Assembly: GCA_037903475.1 (NCBI GenBank)
Contig: JBAJFG010000073.1
Coordinates: 62,001-126,000, forward strand
Reading direction: 5' to 3'
Source of the DNA: Ancylostoma caninum
Lineage: Eukaryota > Nematoda > Chromadorea > Rhabditida > Ancylostomatidae
Length of the DNA: 64,000 bases
Position 1 is the first letter of the stretch. Each line of letters begins with the position of its first letter. Below, in pieces: positions 54,429 through 64,000 of this stretch. Under the pieces are notes generated by a model. It had not been told where the DNA came from and made no database searches. It saw only the letters and a program-made list of their open reading frames with translations. A program made the translations under genes and the position numbers.

Positions 54429-55963
54429 ATGTTAGAGGGCACAACAGGTCCGAATTGATTTGTAAACAACCATAGTTTCCCCAGGTCTTGCGTTCTAAAA
54501 TGGAAGCATAGGAGGGGGAAGAAGGGTGGCTCTTTTTCGAAATGAAAGGTGTACTTCCCAAGAGAGAAGTCTACATATAATGGTAAGGAAGTACCGAAGG
54601 TGCCGAGAGTGCAGCGCTGTCATCGATGAAGAGCATCGTCATCGTCCATCCCCTTCGTGTGTCCTCGAAAGGAAAATCCGGTTTTGAAGAGACAGCACAG
54701 TGAACGCGGAGAAGAGAGAGCGAAGAAAATCATGCGACCGGAACAAAAGCAAGAATACAGCGATTGCGCCGCGCTCTTCTTAAACAGTAACCGACGTAAA
54801 AAGCCGTCCCAAGCGTCGTCTAGCACACTTCAAATACAACGCATCTGCTTCCTCGTCTGCTCTTCCGATGATTACGGTAGATTACAGTTTACGGCAACCA
54901 ATCAAAGGCTCAGCTGCTGAGCTCACTCCCACGAGCGCGACGTGAAGCGGGAGTCTCTTGCGTAATGCGACGGACTTCTCCGCGGATGATCCGGGCCCGT
55001 TCGGCGAGGAACGGCGAGGAGGCTCACTGGTGTGGGTGTGTGTGGGCGAGTAGCAACTGGTTGGGAAAGCTTGCGGGAAAAGCGAGAAAGCGCTAGCTGT
55101 GCTAAGATCATGCCGGTTTTTCACGAAGTTTATGGAATCGTCAGACCCTTCAGCAATATTTCTTCGCGACGGCTAAGCATACTCCTGCCAAAAATCTATT
55201 AATTAAGGACAGGGTGCATTCGACTCGTTCAGATAGCATACACCCAATGTGCAACAATTAAAGTTTAGACAATCATAGATCTAAAGATGTGCGGTGCTAT
55301 TTACATGAATGAATTTTTTTCAGTAAATTTCATTAAAGGGCAGCCTTGAGCTAACCAGCTACTCAGACAAAATGTCGGAAGAACCGCAGCATGTCTTAGA
55401 AAGGACCACAGCAGCCATTCGGAAGAAGCGCAGTAACTGTTCGGAAGAAGCGCAGCAGGAAACCGGAAGAAGCGCAGGTCATCTGTTCGGTTCTTTCGCT
55501 ATTCTGCTGCGGCCCTTCCGAAAAATTGTTTGAGTGACAAATAAATAGATGAATAAATACATAAGTAAATAACGTTTACATACTGTTCGAAGCTCTAGCA
55601 GAGGAAGGCCGAAACAGTTTTGTTGGAATGTGTGTGACAGTGAAGATAGTATTTACTCATCATCACCCATCGTGTGTTCAAAGGGAGTCCATTTCGTTCT
55701 GACACGTCCCAACAGGCATGAGGTTTTTGAGGATCGTGGACAGATCCCCAGTATATTTATCCGTGCGAAGGAAGTTGAAATAACCGTATCCATGTTATTT
55801 TTTTATTCTGCCGGCCTATGAAATCCATACGCCTTTGAAGTCATTTCTTAGCACAAATGTGGCACGTTGGGGAGAGACAATGTGAATTTATGATAGAGCT
55901 AGTCAGTGACGCTATTTACCAACCGGATATCAAGAGGATAAAAATAATCAGCAGGGATAATAG
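54429..55963. other. Non-coding stretch with a GC-rich patch and a minisatellite
   Basis: The GC-rich patch at 54900-55110 looks promoter-like, but no adjoining exon is visible. A plus-strand frame at 54657-54920 is charged yet has no motif. Confidence 0.4.
55372..55500. repeat. Minisatellite, ~21-bp unit
   Basis: tcggaagaa(c/g)cgcag recurs four or five times with short variable spacers. Confidence 0.8.
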
Positions 55964-55965
55964 TA

Positions 55966-57225
55966 ATAGGTGCGTGCAAAAGTTCCGGGGCAGTTGCACC
56001 CAATTTTTCAAAACGCTATAACTTCACTCAAAGTGAGCAATTTTGTTCAAGACAAAAAACATTGGCATTTCCGTAATGTTGCCAATATGGCACAGAAAAG
56101 ATTTATCCAGAAGCTAAAAATTTGACAGGTCTACACTTGTAATAGTGGCACAGGTCGTTTTCCAGCAGGGTGTGTTCATTAAAAGTTTTACAGCGGAGGT
56201 AAAGTCATAGAAGGTTGAAACAGGGGTAGTCTGTAAGAGGCAGGCATAAGGAGTGATATAGGTCAGGCTCGAATGGCCAATTCCTTATATTGTTGATACT
56301 GCAACATGCTGGTGTGCGTCAACCCACAGCCAGATCAGACCACATATTTCCGCCTGTGTCGGCCCTATGCTCAGGAATTTTCCCGTGATTAACTTAGAGA
56401 AAAGAGCTACTACAGGACAATTATTCTGCGTTCATTAGCAAAAAATTCATTGCAAATGAGTCACGTTGCTGACCATAAAAGGTCAAATTTTTTAAAAAGA
56501 AGGTGGTGATGGTTCGGCCATTTTTTGGGTGGGTGGCATGAGGTGGTAGGAGCCCAGACTTTGGGATAACTTTCTCCTATAGTCGCACCTGACCCGTCCT
56601 TTATCAACAATAACAATTCTTCCATGAAACAATTTGTTAGCAAATCTGAAGATCGAGTATCTGCCAATGTAAACGTTGGTGCTCTTTGCTCAACTCACGC
56701 AAAATCCATCTACTCACCTTCCCCTTCTTACCGATTTTCTTCAAGTGACCAGACATTGTTGACTAAATTCCCCGTAATGTGTTGCGCACTTTGCACGAGA
56801 TATGGTTCAACCTGCTTTTTGTTGCCTCCTTTGCGATGACCAAATCTCTGACCAACTTGCAAAGCATTTTCCAGGCACTCATCTCCGCTCAGAATTCCTA
56901 GGAACCTTCGAGCACCTGAAGTTTTAGAGAACATACTGACCACAAACGCATTATTAATGCTATGTGTTGCTTTTCTTGTTGACCGTCTAGGTTTGATTTC
57001 ATAAAGCGCAGTTTACAAATTATTGCACAGCTCGTCGCATTGGTGTTACACCCAAAACAGAGCAACGCTGTGACATCGACACGAGCCAAAAGTGGTCTGG
57101 GTAGCAGATGTTTCAGGCTACCAGCACACTTGAAAACCGTTGCAGGATATCCCAAAACCAAGGAGCCAAACGACGTCGAGCGGTGAAATACCACATACTG
57201 CCCCGGAACTTTTGCACACACCTAA
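55966..57225 (-). mobile_element. Mariner relic 2
   Basis: 1260 bp with ends (a/t)taggtg(c/t)gtgcaaaagt continuing tccggggcagt, and TA at 55964-55965 and 57226-57227. The transposase runs on the minus strand. Confidence 0.82.
56460..57020 (-). pseudogene. Mariner transposase remnant
   Basis: Minus strand, several frames. ALYEIKPRRSTRKATHSINN and RRFLGILSGDECLEN match the first helix-turn-helix part of mariner transposases (family: LYEFKLG.SA.EA..INKAFG, RSGDESLEN); then MSGHLKKIGKKGKVSRWILR and ELSKEHQ match the second (SRHLKKIGKV.KL..WVPHEL). Downstream text is broken by stops before the catalytic acidic residues can be placed. Confidence 0.75.
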
Positions 57226-57236
57226 TATCTGGAAAG

Positions 57237-57522
57237 CAGTGGCGGACGCAGAAAGTGGGCGGGAGGGGGGGCGTGGGAAGAAAAGTGGGGTCTCCGCCGT
57301 TTTGGGGACCCAGACGGAAAATAAAATTAATAATAATATTAATTATAATAATAAACAATAAATAAAAAATATATTAAAAATAATAATAAAAATAAACAAT
57401 TAAAAATAAACTAACACAAGATTTTTATTTGTATTGTAAAGTAATTTCGAAAATTTGGCGACCCATTCTCGGGGGGGCGCCCCCCCCCCCCCGCCTCCCC
57501 CCCCCCCCTGCGTCCGCCACTG
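57237..57522. mobile_element. hAT-type MITE
   Basis: 286 bp, ends cagtggcggacgcag and its complement, with a perfect 8-bp duplication CTGGAAAG (57229-57236, 57523-57530). The middle is an AAT/TAA-rich run between G- and C-rich arms. Frames across it are composition artefacts. Confidence 0.88.
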
Positions 57523-58599
57523 CTGGAAAGGTTTCATTGAACAGCAGGTCCGATTCGATAAAACATTTTGGAAGAAGGGCTCCGATTCCACAGTACCCGT
57601 AAGGGCCTTTGACCTTTGCCCCGCTTGCAAGAGGCGACACAACGGGGTCGTGAATCCATAGCGATTGCAATGACTACGATAAAAAAAATTGTATTTTCCA
57701 ATGTGGCAAAGTAAGTAAATCTCAAAGGAGGTTCTGGAAAGTTCTAATGATTCCATGATTGATAGGTTCTGAAAGAAGAGTGACAGTAAACACAGGAGAT
57801 TCCAAACAAGATTTTTACCTTTCTTCTTACAGTAATCGGTTCGCTATTTGGCGAACACGTCTAAACGTGTTTGCATGCTACGATGGATCTGTTCTACCAT
57901 GTCTAGTCGCGTAAACGCAGGTCTCAGTGTGGGAGACCATGACAGATGACCTCTTAAGAAGTCAGAGACATCAGAGTTCAAGCGACCTCTAGCGACGACG
58001 AGCGACTTAGTATCACTCATGTTAGTGCAGCAGACAGTTGTCAGCGTCAGTGCAGTGCAATTGTCTCCACTTCCAATTGCAATTAATTTGTTCAGTGGCG
58101 CATAAGTTACAGTGATACTGATTACCGTAAGGACAGGACAAGTTTTCGAGCACCTCTCTAATAGTCTCGAAAATGTACGATACTTTTTGACTATGTTCAC
58201 GTGCACATTTAGTGCTAGTCACAAGACTGCCGTAAATGTCGTTCCAGTTTCAGTGATTTTGCATTTTCCCTTAAATGGATGAGCATGATGATTGCTGTGA
58301 CAACGTAAACATGGAAAAGGATTCTGTTCTGGAACACTACTGGTACAAAAAGGGCACGACTGCTTCCGGATTCGTATAAACGTACGCGTTCATACCCCTG
58401 GCGGTATAAAAGTACAGGTTTATTCCCCCGGCGAACCCGGAATTTATGTCGCGGGTATAGATTTTTCCGATACAAGCTCGAATGGTAATTCAAGCGCCTT
58501 CGGAGTGAAATTTTAAGGAAATTGCTCCCCGAAGAAAAATGAGTGGAAATCGTAAAATGAGAAGAGAAGCGAGAAAGGACCACTGGAGAAAGCAGGATG

Positions 58600-58865
58600 G
58601 AGTAGGGAAGGGTGGGATAGACAAGGAGAGAGAAGTGGAGTCGTCGCTGTTTTGGGGACCCGAAAGCCATTAATTTCAGAACTAGAGTTATTGTCAAATT
58701 AGTTTGAAATTTAAATCACAAAAAAAGAAAGCATTCAGATGAGACAAAAAAAGGATATCGAGATAAGTTAGTGCATAATTTCTGTTTTATAAAATTACTT
58801 CGAAAATTGTTTTGCCTACCCATTTTACGGAAGGCCGGAGGGGCGAAAAGGGAGCGCGTTTACAA
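58600..58865. mobile_element. Diverged relative of the hAT-type MITE
   Basis: Shares gtggagtcgtcgctgttttg and gggacccgaaagcc with the interior of 57237-57522 and, further on, attacttcgaaaattgtttt with its right part. No intact ends. Confidence 0.5.
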
Positions 58866-60180
58866 ATTAGAGCTCCATAACCAAAAACCGATAAATTAGT
58901 ATAAAAAATATTATCTGACTTTATAGAACAAGGGAAGTGTGAAGAAAGTTTTGAGCAAATCTTCAAGGAAATTCCAGATGTACAGTGATTCCGCCAAGAT
59001 TAAAGGAAAACCTTCTAGAACGTCTTAGAAGAAAGACACTACACATAGCAGAAAGACCTATATAAAGAATTGCTCTGTTGTTTGGGCCCTCGCTAGCTTG
59101 ACGAAGAACCAGAAATGACGTCCTTGTTCACGTCACTGTGAAGAGAATCGTTTGCAAAACTCAAAATAAACCCTGCTTGTGATGCCCTCCAGTCCTAGGT
59201 TTGATAACACCCCATGACGTTTGTCACAAGGGTCATTCACGAGTGCAGAAGCCTGTTTGGGAAATGATGGCTAGAACTGCGCAAAACAAAGGCATCAAAG
59301 TGCCAAAAGCATGAAAGACTAAAGCAGCTGGTGGGTTAGTTATGTGAGTCTGATCTAGCGTTTCTTCGAGATTTTCATGGGTGAGGGATAAGTGGAATCC
59401 ATGATGAGATTCCGCTCAATTTCATGGTGCGTATTTACCTATGTAGTACAAATTCCATACCAAATGCCTAGAACTTCTTGTGGTGGGATGCGGGTAGTGA
59501 TTGTTTCTAGGCTAGTAGTTGCTGAAAATTGTTACAAAATTGCCGCAAAGTTGTGAAATTAGGAAGAGAAAACGTTGTCCAAGGGCACAGATAATAAACT
59601 AATAGCCGAAATACTGTACTCTTTGTTTTTATGATTTATGAAGAGTTCTGGAGAGAATTTCTGAGCCTTACTAGCTACTTTCATAAAATTCAATGGTGCC
59701 TCCATAGGAGTAGTCCTAAATGGTTTCGCATAGATGTATTCCACTCAGTTCTGACAAGACTTGATTTCTGAGTTTTTAAATAATTAGGAGGACCGTCAAA
59801 ACAGCTGTTATTAAAAAGATTATCGTCCTCTGATTTTAGAGCTTCCTGAAACTCAACTACATTTAGTTAGACTGTTGCAAAATTCCTTGAGTAACATTAA
59901 TTCCAAAACAAAAAGGCTACTTTTCTCTAATCCTGCACAGAATTTCGAAGGATATTTGAAGGAAGACCACCAGGAAACATTATAGTTTTGAGGGTTTATT
60001 CTCTACAACGTGAAAGGAAGAATGATTAACATATGAAATAGACGATATCAAGCAGTTCAGGGTCCTCTCGTGACCAGCCTGGCTCCTTAAATATCCCTAC
60101 ACATAAAGCTGTTAAAAAGTCGCGAGACTCCTACGGAAGGGATTAAAAACCCCATAAGGTCTAGTACATTGTTCGAGGAG
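58866..60180. other. Non-coding stretch
   Basis: No gene, repeat or RNA recognised. Confidence 0.4.
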
Positions 60181-60306
60181 CGAACCCACTAATAGGAGCA
60201 AGCCACCACGCAGGAAGACAAACGATCCAGGAAGAGAAATGCTGCGAAAGTGAAGGTGTGCGCGGTGCGCGGGCGCTGCAGCGCCGCCGCGGACTGACCT
60301 CGTTTC

Positions 60307-61017
60307 AGATGAGGCGATCCGCAGCCGACGACGACTTCAACGACGTGCTGGGGCGAAGACGACGACGGCGAACGAGCTCCGCTGCTGGAGTGGCGATTCG
60401 CCAGTGATACGGTAGTGTAACGAGCAAATGGGGGTGGGATCGGAAACAGAACGAACAGAGGAACGCGCGCGTGTCGGCGACCGACCGCACTACGACGGTC
60501 CGAGGCGGCGGCTGTGTGTGAGCGTGTGTGCATGGAGAACAGAACCGGTTGCATGTGAAAATAGACGATACGACGAGGAAGGTTGTATGCTGTAAGACAG
60601 TCGAGCGAGCAGTGGCCGACGCGGCGCGAAGGTAGAGGGAAATCATCGCTGTATCGTAATGAGATGATTGCTGACAGAAATAAACTTAAATGCAGCCGCG
60701 AGCAGAGTGCAGCAGCAGAGAAAAACCGCCGACGCAACAGAGCACAATAGCTGTGGGTTTTTCGCCACGGCTCCAACCTGTCCAACAACCTACTCCCTTA
60801 ATTAGCAGGTGTTTGGCGAGCGAGAAATTAGAGGTGTTTGGCGAGCGAGAAAAAGTCGCGTCGACGAGTTGCCATGCAAGGACCGGCTCGGCTTCAACGC
60901 CCTCCTGGAAAAACTTGACACTGCCACCTTACTGGGACTTGTTAGTGTGTATGTAATAAGCGAGCAACTCATTTCGCTACGAAACCCGCGACGCCACGCG
61001 AAAAACGGAAACTGGTA
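60307..61017 (+). CDS. Candidate small gene in a GC-rich region (weak)
   Basis: An ATG directly after an acceptor-like cgtttcag (60307) opens MRRSAADDDFNDVLGRRRRR. A second open segment after ttaattagcag (from about 60809) reads VFGEREIRGVWRARKSRVDE and onward LEKLDTATLLGLVSVYVISE to a TAG at 61017. They join in frame only through a weak donor (GGA|gtggcg near 60390); the better donor (CA|gtgata) gives another frame ending soon after. The surrounding 60.2-61.0 kb is CpG-rich, as at a promoter or first exon. A 21-bp tandem duplication (ggtgtttggcgagcgagaaa) sits at the second segment's start. The 199-codon frame on the opposite strand is Ser/Arg/Pro-rich and has no motif. Real coding status is unsure. 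Confidence 0.22.
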
Positions 61018-64000
61018 GTGCGAGTTTCCGTCGATTCACAGATGTCGAATTACTGTACAACTGGGAATAAAAATCATAATTTCATAGTTTATTGGCGGAA
61101 CCAACCATCTTGTACTCATCTCACTGCGTTCTCTTTGTCGTTTTCTTCATCGTCAGGCACAGTTTATGACAATGCTCTGTCTAAAACTCACTGAAACTAA
61201 AAAAAACCCTTTATTTCACGTTTGCATTTGAATGTGGAGTTGATCTATGCAGTGATTCCATAAATTGTATTCTTGTCATTCCTCATTTTCTCATGCTCTA
61301 ATCTAAAGGTGTTCAATGGTGCATGTAACAAGTTTAAAAAAAACATCTCGCGGATAAAGTAAGCGGTGCTGACCAGTTCTCCATCGGCATGGTCCATGCA
61401 CTGGACTTCCATTCAGAATTGGTTCTAAGTGATTACACACAGTGAGCGTCGATGGCGGTGCGTTTTTCACTGACTGTGGAAGCACGCGACGCGACCGTGC
61501 CACTAGCCATGGAATTCTCGCGTAAGATCAAAATATAGGGCTTTTGTTAACAACAAGTTGTTTTTTTTTTCAAAGCTAACAGCAAATGCGTTGCGAAACC
61601 ATCGAGTGAACCCTGATTTACTGGTACAGCGAATATTCAACCGTGGGCAAAGAGGACACGCCGCGTGTTTTCCGTGTTCACGAAAAAAAGCCATGAGCGC
61701 TCACTGTATTTACCCTATACAAGAGTTTATGACATCATTCACTGCATAAATCAGTGCCTTCTCCTCGCAAATCCTCACCGCAAACTCTGTATCAAGTCTA
61801 GGATTCTCAATCGACGACTTACGCCCGAATTCCAGGAAGAAAGATGAGAGGTGCGCCAGAAAAATAGGCTGCATCTGTCCAAAATTATTCCGAACTTCAA
61901 ATGAGATTTGCTACGTGTCCTTAGTATAGGCAATGTATGTAAGCCAAATTCGGCGAGAATTTATTATGGTAGATTCAACAGAGCGTAGTTGGGATCCATT
62001 TCGAATTCGAATGTTCTGTCCTGAATGAGTCGAAAATTCAGATTTTCGAAGAAGGAGAAGCAATTGTGCAGCCTTAGGAGAAAGATCAGCTGTTTGACTT
62101 CCTCGTTCTTCTATATCCGAACTTTCTGAGACACTTCTCAATTTGTTTACTATTCATTTACTTATTTGTTCTGTACCAGGAATTGATCGGAAACCATAAC
62201 TTACAAGTATTGTATAGTAGAGACTACATCGGCTTCTGTGGGAGGAAATGTTGACTTTGGCTCAGGCTGTAGGTCGACCTATCGAGTTACTTTCGCAGCC
62301 AGTACAGCAGCGCCTCTCGCCATTACGCCACACGAGTTCTACGAGTTCTGCGCACATAAATGTACCTGTGGTAAATTATTTGATGTGTATGTACATACTC
62401 GTATCCTGTGAAAAACTTATGCTTCGTCCCTAAGGTACAAGGAACAGCATCGAGTGATCAATCACGCTCCAACGTCTTCTCGCCCTTCGAGAGAATCGTT
62501 CGATCTTGCTTTGAAGACAGAAATGTTCATACTGATTAAAAAAAACCTTACGAGGTTGTAAATTCTTTTCTCTTGACATGTGTACATCTTTGTTTGCATC
62601 CGCTTGCTTCATTTATTTCCTTACAAATTCTCGCTTTGTTTCAAAAATGTAGCAATAAATTCGCACTCTCGTCATCTGGTACAATAGAAAAAATGGAAGA
62701 TTTATGGGCATTCTAGAGAATATTGCGACGACAAGCCATCGGTCTGCAAGAAAAGAAGAGTTTCTGGAACACTGATATAAATAATGTTCATGGGTATAGA
62801 AACAAAAAAGAAATATTTCGTCATTTTCCGTCATTCAGCTCCGCCTGCCAGAATGGCTCTGTGTTCATTCTATGGATAATATATTTTAGTCGCATTTTTG
62901 CGGTTTAACAGACTTTCTCCAGGCTACCTAGAAAAAGGACCACCCATTTTTTGGGAACGTTCTTGGATCCTGCTGCTGGCAATAACTTGAAAAGTGAATT
63001 TCTACCAGTATATGCATGGCCCAATACCTGTTCCCTGTGAGGTTCACTTTGGTAAAAGGCAAAAACCTTCTGTGTGTACATAAAGCAAGCACATTGTGAA
63101 CTCAACTGTGCATTTCTTGTTTTTCCTGGGTGAGTTTCTATTTACATACTTGTACGTGTCCCTGTAACTACTGCAGAAATCTTTGTGTGGACAATTTAAT
63201 GGATTGGAACGGATTCACTTCCAAAGTCATTTTTTTGCAGTTCCAACAAGGTGTCCTTTGTCCTCGACCTGTGTGCGTCAATGAAATTAAATGGGTAAAA
63301 GTGTTGAAATCCTGTGATGACGATGGGTAAATTTTCTGTTTTGGTGTAGTAACACTCTTAACCTCGGCCTGTATCCAATATACTTTCTCCATTGTGATAA
63401 AATCGCTCTGAAGGATATATTGGTGTGTTTTGGTGAATCAGCTATCCAATAAAAACATATCCGCGGATATGCGAATCCACAATCCACTCGCTTCACTGCA
63501 GGATATCTTTTCCCAGTTGATTTCCACTTGATGATGATCCATGTTCTATTTCATCCTTCATTTCGTGTTGTCTCTCATCGAGGCATCACACTTGCTCCAA
63601 CGGAATGAACTCGTGGATGGATGAGTTATATTGGATAGCAGCGTGGATAAAGACCAGTGGGAAAGGGTATCTAGGCGCAGTGTTTTCCCTCCCACGTTCA
63701 AATATATTGGACACTGCTCCTGGATTATCTCAATGATAATGTGGCTTCCGGTGGTCATTCCTGAGATTGTGCCCACCTATCATTACTGTTGTATGTCTAA
63801 TGGCATTTCTTTTTTGTATTTGTGCCAGTCTTTGTTGATTATGGACTGTCTAATCTAGCGTAAGGACGGTTAGGTTGTCACACTTAGGCACTTTCAAAAA
63901 GACATGATAGCTTGGCAGAGAAATTTCACAGGAACCGAACACATCCCCCATGAATTTGATTGCCAGGGAAGAAGTAGATTAACTGATGTATCTTTAATTC
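61018..64000. other. Non-coding or unrecognised stretch to the window end
   Basis: No family recognised. One plus-strand piece at about 63241-63330 follows a tttttttgcag acceptor (FQQGVLCPRPVCVNEIKW, possible gtaaaa donor) and might be an exon of a gene running past the window end. Confidence 0.35.

Noticed and set aside
57400..58206. Minus-strand frames of 118 and 120 codons
   Set aside because: One begins in the G-run of a hAT MITE; neither has motifs or a consistent splice partner.
60189..60788. 199-codon minus-strand frame
   Set aside because: Ser/Arg/Pro/His-rich composition follows the GC-rich DNA; no splice partner, motif or signal.

Overview
The window looks like nuclear DNA of a clade V (strongylid, hookworm-like) nematode. 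This is inferred from short introns with TTTCAG-type acceptors, a nematode-specific transthyretin-like secreted protein gene, RTE, CR1-like, Ty3/gypsy and mariner elements of the kinds common in these worms, and an NKAP gene and a Q-rich membrane-protein gene cut into many small exons. No bacterial-style operon, rRNA, CRISPR array or convincing tRNA gene was seen.

Layout: 0-1.4 kb carries a Tc1-like MITE and a short hairpin. 1372-7947 is one Ty3/gypsy LTR retrotransposon with 242/245-bp LTRs and a 4-bp CACT target duplication; it has lost protease and most of RT, and its integrase region is split by a repeat-rich block. 9460-12757 is an RTE non-LTR retrotransposon with an undamaged endonuclease/RT frame and a perfect 17-bp target duplication. 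12.9-16.0 kb (minus) and 20.3-24.7 kb (plus) are two different decayed CR1-like elements. Between them at 17.3-18.0 kb (minus) lies a three-exon transthyretin-like gene.

25.4-34.9 kb (minus) holds an 18-exon NKAP orthologue. Its N-terminal arginine/serine region is built from a string of small exons that all begin and end in phase 2, and its C-terminal exons encode the conserved NKAP domain. Its largest intron (29.5-34.0 kb) contains a stack of insertions: an inverted-repeat element with pol III B-box-like sequences, holding a hAT-type element with an 8-bp duplication, which in turn holds a MITE with TTAA ends.

35.2-40.6 kb is transposon-rich: a 2.5-kb element with long GC-rich ends, a split mariner, and two orphan exon-like pieces. 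41.6-48.1 kb (minus) is a 20-exon gene for a single-pass membrane protein of 737 residues with a coiled coil, long Gln/Tyr/Pro-rich stretches and Lys-Pro-Glu repeats. 48-64 kb is gene-poor: two mariner relics, several MITEs, satellite-like repeats, GC-rich promoter-like stretches at 54.9-55.1 and 60.2-61.0 kb, and a few weak small-gene candidates.

The confident host genes (transthyretin-like, NKAP, Q-rich membrane protein) are all on the minus strand and well spaced. Nothing suggests they act in one pathway. What dominates the window is mobile DNA of several superfamilies with readable insertion history. I did not find a convincing new multi-gene system; the most unusual structures are the phase-2 exon array of NKAP, the nested insertions in its intron, and the TTRA-flanked MITE family.
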